Shown here: positions 9,296 through 17,650 of the stretch, one piece after another | Position numbering within the stretch: the stretch's first letter is position 1 | How the letters are laid out: each line of letters starts with the position of its first letter | Assembly (NCBI RefSeq): GCF_018372875.1 | Contig: NZ_JAHAIF010000013.1 | Location: 3,217 to 67,216 of the forward strand | DNA length: 64,000 bases | Origin: Clostridium sp. | GTDB lineage: Bacteria; Bacillota; Clostridia; Clostridiales; Clostridiaceae | Direction of reading: 5' to 3' | The notes under the pieces: generated by a model | The model's database searches: none | What the model saw: the letters and a program-made list of their open reading frames with translations, nothing else | Told to the model about the DNA's origin: nothing | Program-made: the position numbers and the translations under genes

Positions 9296-9350
9296 TTGAC
9301 AAAATAGAAATGAAGTATTAATATCAAATCACACCCCCTACCCAGGGGGT
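9296..9350 (+). promoter_or_regulatory. Promoter and CsoR operator of the copper operon
   Basis: TTGACA (9296-9301), 17-bp spacer and TAATAT (9319-9324) are followed by the inverted repeat ACCCCC-TACCCA-GGGGGT (9333-9350) just downstream of the expected transcription start. G/C-tract inverted repeats of this kind are known CsoR operators. Together with the csoR gene directly behind, they imply copper-relieved autorepression. Confidence 0.82.
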
Positions 9351-9364
9351 AGAGGAGGTAAAAG

Positions 9365-9634
9365 ATGAATTCTGATAAACAAAAAGCGTTACAAACACTA
9401 AAAACTTGTAGGGGACAAGTGGAAGCAATAATTAAAATGTTGGAAGACGAAAGGTATTGTATAGATATTTCAAATCAAATAATTGCAGCTCAAGGATTAT
9501 TAAAAAAAGCAAATAAGTTAATTCTTACTCAGCATATGCATCATTGTTTAAAAGAGGCTGCAAGCAATGAGGTTGAAAGAGATGTAAAGATTGAGGAAGT
9601 TGTGGGGATTGTAAATAAGCTTATTGATAAGTAG
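9365..9634 (+). CDS. csoR: CsoR-family copper-sensing repressor
   Basis: 89-residue all-helical repressor of the CsoR/RcnR family. The copper ligands fall at C32, H57 and C61, giving the C-x24-H-x3-C spacing of CsoR rather than the H-first pattern of RcnR. Cu(I) binding releases DNA and turns on export. It is the first gene of a three-gene operon (csoR-copA-copZ), with an AGAGGAGG ribosome binding site and the operator immediately upstream. Confidence 0.92.
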   Translation: MNSDKQKALQTLKTCRGQVEAIIKMLEDERYCIDISNQIIAAQGLLKKANKLILTQHMHHCLKEAASNEVERDVKIEEVVGIVNKLIDK

Positions 9635-9657
9635 TTTTAATAGGAGGAATATAGCTT

Positions 9658-11886
9658 ATGAAAAAAGATTTTAAGGTTACAGGTATGACCTGTGCAGCTT
9701 GTTCAAGTAGAGTTGAAAGAGTTTTAAACAAGATGGAAGGGGTTACTAAGGCTGAAGTTAACTTAGCAACTGAAGACCTTCATGTAGATTATGATGATTC
9801 AAAACTTAACACTCAGGACATTATAGGAAAAATAGAAAAAGCAGGTTATGGAGCTTATGAAGTAAAAGAAGATACAAAGATTGATGAGACTGATAAAGAA
9901 GAGGCTATTAATTCTTTAAAGAAAAGATTTGTACTTTCATTAGTTTTTGCAGTTCCATTACTTTATATATCAATGGGGCATATGATGGGGGCACCCCTAC
10001 CTAATATTATAAATCCTATGGATAATGCAATGAACTTTGCATTAATTCAATTGATTTTAGTTATACCAGTAATGATTGTAGGTAGAAAATTCTTTATTAG
10101 TGGATTTAAAAACCTAGTTCATTTAAGTCCTAATATGGATTCATTAATTGCAATTGGTACATCAGCAGCATTTCTTTATGGAATATATGCAATAGTAAAA
10201 ATTGCTGGTGGAGATACTCATTTTTCAATGGACTTATACTTTGAATCAGGAGCAACAATTTTAACTTTAATTACTTTAGGTAAATATCTAGAGGCAAAGA
10301 CAAAAGGAAAGACATCAGAAGCAATTAAAAAGCTTATGGGATTAGCTCCAAAGAAGGCAACAATAATTGTAGATGGTGTAGAAAAAGTTATTTCCATTGA
10401 TGAAGTTAAGGTTGGAGATGTAATTTTAGTAAAGCCAGGAGAAAAGCTTCCTGTAGATGGTGAAATTATTGAAGGAACAACTACTATAGATGAATCAATG
10501 CTTACAGGAGAAAGTATTCCAATAGATAAGAATATTGGAGATAAGGTTTTTGGAGCAAGTATAAATAAATTTGGTATGTTTAAATATAAGGCTACAAAGG
10601 TTGGTAAGGATACTGCATTAGCTCAAATAATTAAGCTTGTAGAACAGGCACAAGGATCAAAAGCACCAATAGCTAAAATGGCAGATATTATTTCTGGATA
10701 CTTTGTACCAACAGTAATAACACTAGCAGTTATTTCAAGTATTGTCTGGGCAATAAGTGGTAAGGGACTAGAATTCTCGCTAACAATATTTATAGCAGTC
10801 CTAGTTATAGCTTGCCCATGTGCTTTAGGATTAGCTACTCCAACAGCAATAATGGTTGGAACAGGTAAGGGTGCAGAAAATGGTATTTTAATTAAAAGTG
10901 GAGTTGCATTAGAAGGAGCTCATAAAATTAATACTGTTGTATTTGATAAGACAGGTACAATTACAGAAGGTAAACCAAAGGTTACGGATATAGTAACTAA
11001 AGGATTAAGCGAAGATGAGTTATTGAGATACGCTTCTTCAGCGGAAAAAGGGTCTGAGCATCCATTAGGAGAAGCTATAGTTGTAGCTGGGATAGAAAGA
11101 GAATTAGAGTTATTTGAAATAGCATCCTTTAAATCTGTACCAGGTGAAGGGATAGTTACTTTAATTAATAATAAAAACATTCTTATTGGTAACAATAAGT
11201 TAATGAAAAATAACAATATAAATATAACTTCAGTAGAAAATGATGTTAAGCTATTAGCTTCTCAAGGAAAGACACCAATGTATATGGCTATAGATGGGAA
11301 TTTAGCTGGAGTTATTGCAGTGGCAGATACATTAAAATCAAATAGTAAAAAAGCAGTTGAAGCACTTCATAAACTTGGAATTGAAGTAGTTATGTTAACT
11401 GGTGATAATGAAAAGACAGCACAAGCTATTGCTAAGGAAGTAGGGATAGATAAGGTTGTTTCAGATGTATTGCCAGGAGATAAGGCAAATGAAGTTAAGA
11501 GACTTCAAGATGAAGGGAAGAATGTGGCTATGGTTGGTGATGGAATAAATGATGCTCCAGCACTTGCAATGGCGAATATAGGTATAGCAATTGGATCAGG
11601 TACAGATGTAGCTATAGAATCAGCTGATATTGTTTTAATGAGAAGCGATATTCTAGATGTTGTTGGAGCTATCCAATTAAGTAAGGCAACAATAAAGAAT
11701 ATTAAAGAAAACTTAGGATGGGCATTTGGTTATAATACTTTAGGAATACCAGTAGCTATGGGAATTTTATATGCCTTCGGAGGCCCACTTCTTAATCCAA
11801 TGATAGCTGCATTTGCTATGAGTTTTAGTTCAGTATCCGTATTATTAAATGCTTTAAGATTAAAAAGATTTAAACCTAAATTTTAA
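9658..11886 (+). CDS. copA: Cu(+)-exporting P1B-type ATPase
   Basis: 742-residue copper efflux pump of the cytoplasmic membrane. It has one N-terminal heavy-metal-associated domain with metal-binding C12-AA-C15 (GMTCAAC), actuator TGES (283-286), transmembrane metal site C386-P-C388, phosphorylation site DKTGT (from D430) and the hinge GDGINDAP (about 627-634). Many relatives have two HMA domains; here the second metal-binding unit is the separate copZ just downstream. GGAGGAA precedes the ATG. Co-transcribed with csoR. Confidence 0.96.
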   Translation: MKKDFKVTGMTCAACSSRVERVLNKMEGVTKAEVNLATEDLHVDYDDSKLNTQDIIGKIEKAGYGAYEVKEDTKIDETDKEEAINSLKKRFVLSLVFAVPLLYISMGHMMGAPLPNIINPMDNAMNFALIQLILVIPVMIVGRKFFISGFKNLVHLSPNMDSLIAIGTSAAFLYGIYAIVKIAGGDTHFSMDLYFESGATILTLITLGKYLEAKTKGKTSEAIKKLMGLAPKKATIIVDGVEKVISIDEVKVGDVILVKPGEKLPVDGEIIEGTTTIDESMLTGESIPIDKNIGDKVFGASINKFGMFKYKATKVGKDTALAQIIKLVEQAQGSKAPIAKMADIISGYFVPTVITLAVISSIVWAISGKGLEFSLTIFIAVLVIACPCALGLATPTAIMVGTGKGAENGILIKSGVALEGAHKINTVVFDKTGTITEGKPKVTDIVTKGLSEDELLRYASSAEKGSEHPLGEAIVVAGIERELELFEIASFKSVPGEGIVTLINNKNILIGNNKLMKNNNINITSVENDVKLLASQGKTPMYMAIDGNLAGVIAVADTLKSNSKKAVEALHKLGIEVVMLTGDNEKTAQAIAKEVGIDKVVSDVLPGDKANEVKRLQDEGKNVAMVGDGINDAPALAMANIGIAIGSGTDVAIESADIVLMRSDILDVVGAIQLSKATIKNIKENLGWAFGYNTLGIPVAMGILYAFGGPLLNPMIAAFAMSFSSVSVLLNALRLKRFKPKF

Positions 11887-11918
11887 TAAAATATAAAGAT
11901 TTTTTGGAGGGATTTATT

Positions 11919-12128
11919 ATGGCAAAGTTTAAAATTGAAATGAATGGAATGTCTTGTATGCACTGTGTAGGACATGTGAAAAATGCATTTGAAGATTGTG
12001 GAAAAGTTAGAGGGATGGATGTAGAAATAAATAAAGCTGTAATTGAAGGAGATTTGACAGAAGAAGAAATTAAAGACATCATTGAAGATGAAGGATATGA
12101 TGTTGTGAAGATAGAAAAGATAGACTAA
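11919..12128 (+). CDS. copZ: Copper chaperone CopZ (HMA domain)
   Basis: 69-residue single heavy-metal-associated domain that shuttles Cu(I) to CopA. The metal motif is GMSCMHC with C13 and C16. The ATG at 11919 is preferred over in-frame TTG at 11904 because TTGGAGGGA supplies the ribosome binding site. The C-terminal half is acidic. It is the last gene of the copper operon, followed by a terminator. It could transfer copper to CopA or buffer it for CsoR; both are known for the family. Confidence 0.93.
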   Translation: MAKFKIEMNGMSCMHCVGHVKNAFEDCGKVRGMDVEINKAVIEGDLTEEEIKDIIEDEGYDVVKIEKID

Positions 12129-12130
12129 AA

Positions 12131-12155
12131 AAGCTGCCTAAGGGCAGTTTTTTTA
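12131..12155 (+). terminator. Intrinsic terminator of the copper operon
   Basis: AAGCTGCC/GGGCAGTTT hairpin followed by a TTTTTTATT run. Confidence 0.85.
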
Positions 12156-12167
12156 TTAATAAGATTC

Positions 12168-12209
12168 ATAAAAATAAAGAGAGAAATTGACTAAGCAATT
12201 TCTCTCTCT
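12168..12209 (-). terminator. Intrinsic terminator of pspA
   Basis: Read on the minus strand, the stem AGAGAGAAATTGC...CAATTTCTCTCT is followed by a T-rich run. It again uses the recurrent GAAATTGC stem. Confidence 0.8.
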
Positions 12210-12215
12210 TAACTT

Positions 12216-12869
12216 TTAAAGTCCTGATTTATATTTTTCTAATTCAGCATCTATGTCAACATCACCTAATTGTTCGAATTCGCTATCAAAGTCATCAATG
12301 TTCTTTAATTCTCCAAGACCATTAGCCATAGCCTCTTCTCTAGCAATCTTTCTTTCGATATTATCAATATTAATAGAATTAGTTTTAGTTTCAACATTTG
12401 CTAAAACTTCATTAACCTTCTTAGAAGCTTTGGCTGTAGAGTACCTTGCAGCAGCTTCATCCCTATAGCTTCTTGTCTTTTCAAGTTCTTCTTCTAAAGC
12501 TCTTAAGTTTTTCTTTAAAGCATCTGCTTGGGCCTTAGATGTATTATAGGTAGTTACTAAAGATTCATACTTCTTATCAGCATCTACCTTCTTTGCTAAT
12601 GCTCTTTTAGCTAAATCCTCATTATTCTTAGAAAGAGCTAATTTAACTTTTGAATCATAATCAACAGATTCATTTTTAGCAGCATTCATTTTCTTTTCAA
12701 TTTCATGAACATTACCTAAAACTTGAGCAGAGTTTAATTTAGCTTTGCTTAATTGTTCTTCCATATCCTTAATTTTTTGATCTAGTAATTCAATTGGATT
12801 TTCCATTTCATCTAAAGTTGAGTTGACTTTTCCTTTAATCATGTTTGACATTCTTTTAAAAATACCCAT
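12216..12869 (-). CDS. pspA: PspA/IM30 family membrane-stress protein
   Basis: 217-residue coiled-coil protein of the PspA/Vipp1 (ESCRT-III-like) family, which assembles on damaged membranes. The N-terminus MGIFKRMSNMIKGKVNSTLD is the amphipathic helix region, followed by the family segment MENPIELLDQKIKDMEEQL and long heptad-rich helices (about 25-190). The acidic C-terminus (DFDSEFEQLGDVDIDAELEK) is typical of LiaH/PspA proteins. AGGAGG lies 7 bases upstream. It is transcribed alone, against the copper operon, ending at its own terminator. Confidence 0.9.
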   Translation of the reverse strand: MGIFKRMSNMIKGKVNSTLDEMENPIELLDQKIKDMEEQLSKAKLNSAQVLGNVHEIEKKMNAAKNESVDYDSKVKLALSKNNEDLAKRALAKKVDADKKYESLVTTYNTSKAQADALKKNLRALEEELEKTRSYRDEAAARYSTAKASKKVNEVLANVETKTNSINIDNIERKIAREEAMANGLGELKNIDDFDSEFEQLGDVDIDAELEKYKSGL

Positions 12870-13218
12870 GATATAACCTCCTAATTTTATTAGTATTTAA
12901 TTTAAATATCAAGTACATCATATTATCTAAATTAATATTATAACTAAATTATAATGGTAAAATATTGAAAGTGCAAAGGCGAAATTAACCTATAAAAGGA
13001 TAAAAGAGTTAAGTGAGAATAAGAGGTATGAAATAACTCTTTATATTGTAAGCTATTTTACTATAGTTATATAATTAAAAATTTTACCTATTTTCTATAT
13101 TATACCATAAACTTATTTTGGGTAAATATATAATATAATTTATATGCTACTTGTATTAGCGATAACAATAATATAGAATTTAAATTGGATTAAAATTGTA
13201 TTTTAGGGAGTGATTTAT
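12870..13218. other. Divergent intergenic region pspA / S1 protein
   Basis: 349 bases with no ORF. Very AT-rich. It contains one 9-bp inverted repeat, AAAGAGTTA (13003-13011) and TAACTCTTT (13034-13042), and TTTACC (13083-13088) facing GGTAAA (13120-13125). Both sets of promoters must lie here, but I see no confident -35/-10 pair. Confidence 0.6.
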
Positions 13219-14364
13219 ATGACAAATGAAACAAACATGAATAGCATGAGTGAGTTTTTAAATGATTATGACGTTAAGAGAATAAGAGAAGGAGAAATCC
13301 TTGATGGTAAGGTTATAGAAGTAAATGATAAGGAAGTAATAGTTAATATAAATTATGCCTTTGATGGAGTTATATCTAAAGAAGAATTAACTTATGAAGG
13401 AACAAATCCTGAAGAAGTTGTAACGAAGGGCGATGAGTTTAAAGTATACGTTTTATCACCTAATGATGGAGAAGGATATGTGTTACTTTCAAGAGTTAAG
13501 GCTTTAGCAGTTACTGAAAGAGAAGAATTAAAGAAGGCATTTAAATCAGGTGAATTAATAAATGTAAATGTTAAGGAAGCTGTAAAGGGTGGAGTTGTAG
13601 CTTATTATGGTGGAGTTAGAGTATTTATTCCAGGTTCTCAATTAGGTAGAGAAAGAGTTGAATCTTCAGCTGTAGTAGGAAAGATTCTTGAAGTTAAGTT
13701 AATAGAATTAGATTTAAGAAATAGAAAAGTTGTTGCTTCTAGAAGAGTGATAGAAGAAGAGCAATATCAAGTAGAGAAGAAAAATATGTGGGCTTCTATT
13801 AATGAAGGAGAAAAGAGAACAGGTGTTGTAACAAAGATAGCTAAGTTTGGAGCATTTGTTGATATTGGTGGAGTTCAAGGTTTAGTTCATATAAATGATT
13901 TAGCTTGGGGAAGAGTTAAGAGAGTTGAAGATGTAGTTAAAGTTGGAGACCAAGTTGAAGTATTTGTTGGTGAAGTAGATAGAGAAAAAGAAAGATTAGC
14001 TTTAGTTTTAAAGGATGTTAATAATGAACCATGGAAGGTTCATGGAAGTTCTATAAAAGATGGAGCTGTAATGGAAGGTAAAGTAGTTAGATTAACTAAC
14101 TTTGGAGCTTTCGTAGAAGTTTTACCTGGAGTTGAGGGATTAGTTCATATTACAGAAATAACTGATGAAAACATAGCTAAAGCAAGTGATGTATTAACTG
14201 TAGGACAAAATGTAAAAGTTAAGGTTTTAAGCATTGATACAGAAAATAAGAAGTTAAGCTTAAGCATTAAAGAAGCTGTTGAGAGAAACAAGGAATACAT
14301 GAAGTATAATGATAATGAAGAAGGATTAAGTTTAGGAGATTTATTTAAAGATCTTAAGTTCTAA
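13219..14364 (+). CDS. rpsA: 30S ribosomal protein S1 homologue (four S1 domains)
   Basis: 381-residue RNA-binding protein with four OB-fold S1 repeats (about 14-80, 98-165, 183-253, 268-340). The third and fourth show the clearest motif (GAFVDIGGVQGLVHIND; GAFVEVLPGVEGLVHITE). The ATG at 13219 follows AGGGAG; the GTG at 13210 overlaps that site and is rejected. It is shorter than the six-domain E. coli S1, as is usual in Firmicutes. It is not fused to IspH. It probably assists translation initiation or mRNA handling. The gene is monocistronic with a strong terminator. Confidence 0.87.
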   Translation: MTNETNMNSMSEFLNDYDVKRIREGEILDGKVIEVNDKEVIVNINYAFDGVISKEELTYEGTNPEEVVTKGDEFKVYVLSPNDGEGYVLLSRVKALAVTEREELKKAFKSGELINVNVKEAVKGGVVAYYGGVRVFIPGSQLGRERVESSAVVGKILEVKLIELDLRNRKVVASRRVIEEEQYQVEKKNMWASINEGEKRTGVVTKIAKFGAFVDIGGVQGLVHINDLAWGRVKRVEDVVKVGDQVEVFVGEVDREKERLALVLKDVNNEPWKVHGSSIKDGAVMEGKVVRLTNFGAFVEVLPGVEGLVHITEITDENIAKASDVLTVGQNVKVKVLSIDTENKKLSLSIKEAVERNKEYMKYNDNEEGLSLGDLFKDLKF

Positions 14365-14379
14365 TTAATTAAACAATAA

Positions 14380-14420
14380 TATGGAGAAATCATATAGAGA
14401 TTTCTCCATATTTTTTTATT
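14380..14420 (+). terminator. Intrinsic terminator of the S1 gene
   Basis: TATGGAGAAAT/ATTTCTCCATA stem followed by TTTTTTTATTTTTT. Confidence 0.9.
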
Positions 14421-14601
14421 TTTTAGGAAAGCATAAAATTTTAATTAGCTATAAATTAAAGGTGTTATTACATTTTCATATCAAAAAATATAAAATAAAA
14501 GATAATAATTTTATAATCTCCTTACATTAAGTACGAAGGGAATAAATATCTATGGACTAAGCGATGGAACAAGCAAAATAAATATTCACCCTATCTTTTT
14601 G
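14421..14601 (+). repeat. Dispersed element, copy C (both modules, degenerate hairpin)
   Basis: The 5' module (TTAGGAAAGCATAAAATTTT...CATTTTCATATCAA) matches copies B and F. The 3' module keeps GCGATGGAACAAGCAAAATAAATATT, in two halves around the CAAG junction, and an exit CTATCTTTTT, but its left arm and loop are eroded. It follows the S1 terminator directly and abuts the padR promoter. Confidence 0.8.
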
Positions 14602-14695
14602 TTGACAAAAAATGTGAAATAAAATATATTATTAGTAAGTACTATGTAATACATAGTACTTACTTTTTACAAAAGCTACTATGTTATACAAAGTA
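14602..14695 (+). promoter_or_regulatory. padR promoter with two tandem palindromic operators
   Basis: TTGACA (14602-14607), 17-bp spacer and TATATT (14625-14630) are followed at once by a perfect 31-base palindrome (14634-14664): the arm AGTAAGTACTATGTA, a central A, and its exact complement. A second, imperfect copy of its core, TACTATGTTATACAAAGTA (14677-14695), is centred 37 bases further on. The ATGT...ACAT core is the known PadR recognition pattern, so this is most likely the autoregulatory operator. Confidence 0.8.
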
Positions 14696-14715
14696 GGAGA
14701 AGGGATAGATTTGTT

Positions 14716-15051
14716 ATGCAAGATAAATCGCAATTATTAAAGGGAGTTTTAGAAGGTTGTATATTGAAAATTGTAAGGCATAAAAAGGAAACTTATGGAT
14801 ATGAAGTTGTAACAGAATTAAGGACTTTTGGCTTTGGTCAATGTACAGAAGGAACGGTTTATCCATTGTTGACAAGATTAGAAAAAAGAAAAAGTTTAGC
14901 TTCACAAAAGAAGGAATCTCCACTTGGGCCTCAGAGGAAATATTATTCATTGACTGAAGAAGGAGAACAAGAACTTGAAGAGTTTACAAGAATCTGGGGT
15001 GAGTTTAAGGGGTTTGTTGATGGAATATTTAAGTATTATGAAGGGAAGTAG
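14716..15051 (+). CDS. PadR-family transcriptional repressor
   Basis: 111-residue winged-helix protein of the short PadR-like (PadR-s1) type. The core runs LEGCILKIVRHKKETYGYEV, then EGTVYPLLTRLEKRK (recognition helix region), then PQRKYYSLTEEG (wing). The C-terminal helix (about 85-111) serves dimerisation. The start ATG lies 16 bases after the GGAGAAGGGA stretch. The operator palindromes upstream imply autorepression, and the downstream membrane protein (5-base gap) is the obvious regulated partner. The inducing ligand cannot be read from sequence. Confidence 0.9.
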   Translation: MQDKSQLLKGVLEGCILKIVRHKKETYGYEVVTELRTFGFGQCTEGTVYPLLTRLEKRKSLASQKKESPLGPQRKYYSLTEEGEQELEEFTRIWGEFKGFVDGIFKYYEGK

Positions 15052-15056
15052 GATTG

Positions 15057-15767
15057 ATGAATAAGTTAGACAAACAAATAAAAGTAAACTATAGCAATAT
15101 GCTGAAGATAGACAAGAGATATCAGGATTTGGTTACAAATATAGTATGTTATTTAAGAGGTAAATTAAATAGTGTTGATGCAGAAGAAGCAATTAATGAT
15201 GTAAATGATATTTTATTAGGGGCTCAGTATAGGGGAGAGGATCTAGAGGTATTAGTTGGAGATTATAAGGGGTTTTGCGATAATATAATAGATGCGTATA
15301 GGGGAAATGACAAGTGGTATTCTCTAAAATCATATTTCTATGACTTTGGAGGGATTTCCATATATATGCTAGTGTTCTTTATAGCATTAGATATTCTTTC
15401 AAGCATACCTACTGTTAAACCATTAACTTTATCTAATATTTTAAATATGAAATATACAATATCATTAGCGCCAATTATATCTCTTATAATTGCTCTTATA
15501 TTTTCTATTGGTGTAGTAAAATATATATGTATTCATCCTTGGAAAAATGAAAATAAGAAGGAAGCTATAATGTCTTTTATAATTATTTTTATTGTATTAT
15601 TAGCTATGGTGGCATCAACTTTTTTCTTTAGAAAGATAGAGATATATACTTTTGGTAATATACCAATAATAATTATTATAGCCTCTTTGGTATGCTTAAC
15701 TGTTATAGGAGCTAATATTATTAAATTAATAAAGGTTAAAAGAATGGATAAGGTATCTAATAAATAA
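15057..15767 (+). CDS. PadR-partner membrane protein
   Basis: 236-residue protein. The first ~95 residues are soluble and helical, with the pattern EAINDVNDILLGAQYRGEDL...GDYKGFCDNIIDAY, resembling the DUF1048/HAAS-type helical domains that travel with PadR regulators. Four hydrophobic segments follow (about 100-120, 135-158, 172-192, 200-222). ATG 15057 is chosen over TTG 15054 because of spacing from GAAGGGA. It is presumably a signalling or sensor partner of the PadR protein; substrate and mechanism are unknown. Confidence 0.75.
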   Translation: MNKLDKQIKVNYSNMLKIDKRYQDLVTNIVCYLRGKLNSVDAEEAINDVNDILLGAQYRGEDLEVLVGDYKGFCDNIIDAYRGNDKWYSLKSYFYDFGGISIYMLVFFIALDILSSIPTVKPLTLSNILNMKYTISLAPIISLIIALIFSIGVVKYICIHPWKNENKKEAIMSFIIIFIVLLAMVASTFFFRKIEIYTFGNIPIIIIIASLVCLTVIGANIIKLIKVKRMDKVSNK

Positions 15768-15793
15768 TTAAATATATAAATATACAAATATAT

Positions 15794-15842
15794 AAATATA
15801 AGCTATAGGAAGATGTTATCTATAGCTTATATTTAATTTTTT
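15794..15842 (+). terminator. Intrinsic terminator of the padR operon
   Basis: AAATATAAGCTATAG/CTATAGCTTATATTT, a perfect 15-bp stem, followed by AATTTTTTT. Confidence 0.85.
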
Positions 15843-15924
15843 TCTATCAAGATTAGAGATATAATTTTCATATTCTTTTACATGTGTTATGCATAAATCC
15901 GCAACTACAATTATTAATTTTTAA

Positions 15925-15986
15925 ATAAAAAAACGTACAACTTAGTAAGCAGAACTTAGGTTCAACTTAGCAAACTGTACGTTAAA
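15925..15986 (-). terminator. Terminator of pyk with three AACTTAG repeats in its loop
   Basis: On the minus strand, AACGTACA and TGTACGTT close a 50-base structure followed by TTTTTTTATTT. The enclosed DNA contains three direct copies of AACTTAG (plus-strand starts 15939, 15953, 15964). This is an unusually large terminator, about 70 bases beyond the pyk stop. Confidence 0.7.
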
Positions 15987-16055
15987 TATATATGTTATAG
16001 CATTTATAAAAATTTCAATGTAAGAAAAAACTGAAATTTGATAGTAATATAATCT

Positions 16056-17474
16056 TTATAGCTTTTCTATTTTTAACATATTTGTTCCACCAGTTTGGGT
16101 TGTTGGCATTCCAGCAGCAACAATAATATCATCTCCAGGATTTGCAAAGTCAACCTCAACTGCCTTAGTTTTAGCTTCAGTAAGAATTTCATCTGTGGTA
16201 TTAAACATTTCGCACTTAAGAGGCATTACTCCAAAGTTTAATGAAAGGCTCCTTCTTACTTCTTCAAAAGGAGTAATTGCAATTATAGGGCATTGTGGTC
16301 TATATTTTGATAAAAGTCTAGCGGTAGAACCACTTTTGGTAGCAGCCACTATTGTTTTAGCATTTAGTACAAAGGATGTTCTACAAGCTGAGTAGCTTAT
16401 AGCATCTGCATAAGAAGATGTTGTAGGATCAATATTTCTATTAAGTAAATGGTCATACTCTAGGTTTTCTTCAGCTTCAATAGCTATCCTAGACATTGTT
16501 TCAGCAGCCTCAACCGGGAAGTTACCAGAAGCACTTTCTCCAGAAAGCATTATTGCATCAGTACCATCAAATATTGCATTACATATATCAGATGCTTCTG
16601 CTCTTGTTGGAAGAGAGTTTCTTATCATGGAATCTAACATTTGAGTAGCTGTAATAACTATCTTACCTGCAGTATTACACTTCTTTATTATGTTCTTTTG
16701 AATTATTGGAACTCTTTCTATAGGAATCTCTACGCCCATATCGCCTCTAGCAACCATAACACCATCAGTTACTTCAATTATTGAATCTATATTATCTACC
16801 CCTTCTTGGCTTTCAATTTTAGCAATAATTTTAATATTTTCACCATTATTTTCTTTAAGAACTTTTCTAACTTCTAATATATCACTTGCTTTTCTAATAA
16901 ATGATGCAGCGATGAAATCTACCCCCATCTTACATCCAAATATAATATCATCTATATCTTTTTCTGTAATAGAAGGAAGTTGTATTTTTACATTAGGGAC
17001 ATTTACCCCCTTATGATTTTTAATCATACCTCCTACTAAAACTTTACACTTAATTTCTTTTCCAATTACATCTATTATTTCAAACTTTAATAGTCCATCA
17101 TCTACTAAGATGCTACCTCCAACCTTAACATCTTTATATAAAGTTTCATAAGAGATAGAACAGCGCTTATCATCTCCTAGAAGTTCTTCTCCACATACAA
17201 ATGAGAACTCTTGACCATTTTTTAATTCGATACCATCATTTACAAAATTATGAGTTCTAATTTTAGGACCTTTAATATCAAGAATTATTGCAGTTGAAGA
17301 GTTCATTTCCTCTCTTAATTTTTTTATAAGATCAATTTTATCCTTATGGGTTTCATGAGTACCATGAGAAAAGTTTAGTCTTGCAGCACTCATACCAATT
17401 GTAATAAATTTTCTTAAAGTTTCTTCATTGTCGCTAGCAGGTCCGATAGTAAAAATCATTTTAGTTTTTTGCAT
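16056..17474 (-). CDS. pyk: Pyruvate kinase
   Basis: 472-residue glycolytic enzyme converting phosphoenolpyruvate and ADP to pyruvate and ATP. It has the N-terminal substrate motif KMIFTIGPAS and RLNFSHG, the active-site lysine region IIAKIESQEG, the metal-binding MVARGDMGVEIP and the signature GKIVITATQMLDSM. It ends at the C-terminal allosteric domain without the extra PEP-utiliser domain found in Bacillus, which matches the clostridial length. AGGAGGAAT precedes the ATG. Transcribed divergently from pepD. Confidence 0.97.
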   Translation of the reverse strand: MQKTKMIFTIGPASDNEETLRKFITIGMSAARLNFSHGTHETHKDKIDLIKKLREEMNSSTAIILDIKGPKIRTHNFVNDGIELKNGQEFSFVCGEELLGDDKRCSISYETLYKDVKVGGSILVDDGLLKFEIIDVIGKEIKCKVLVGGMIKNHKGVNVPNVKIQLPSITEKDIDDIIFGCKMGVDFIAASFIRKASDILEVRKVLKENNGENIKIIAKIESQEGVDNIDSIIEVTDGVMVARGDMGVEIPIERVPIIQKNIIKKCNTAGKIVITATQMLDSMIRNSLPTRAEASDICNAIFDGTDAIMLSGESASGNFPVEAAETMSRIAIEAEENLEYDHLLNRNIDPTTSSYADAISYSACRTSFVLNAKTIVAATKSGSTARLLSKYRPQCPIIAITPFEEVRRSLSLNFGVMPLKCEMFNTTDEILTEAKTKAVEVDFANPGDDIIVAAGMPTTQTGGTNMLKIEKL

Positions 17475-17513
17475 TTGAGATTCCTCCTAAAAATAATGTT
17501 TTTTGTCAAAATT

Positions 17514-17566
17514 ATTATGTGCAAACATTAAAAAAGTAAGTAATGTTTATTTATTTTGCACATAAT
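17514..17566. promoter_or_regulatory. Nested inverted repeat between pyk and pepD
   Basis: ATTATGTGCAAA (17514-17525) is the exact complement of TTTGCACATAAT (17555-17566). A second pair, AACATTA/TAATGTT (17524-17530 and 17541-17547), nests inside. It may be an operator for the divergent promoters or a 5' UTR stem of pyk; no regulator is assigned. Confidence 0.55.
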
Positions 17567-17650
17567 TAAAATAAGAAAATAATTTTATGATATACTGTAG
17601 ATGTTTATAGTATAATTTTAACATATTATATCTGAAAAGGAGTCAAAATA

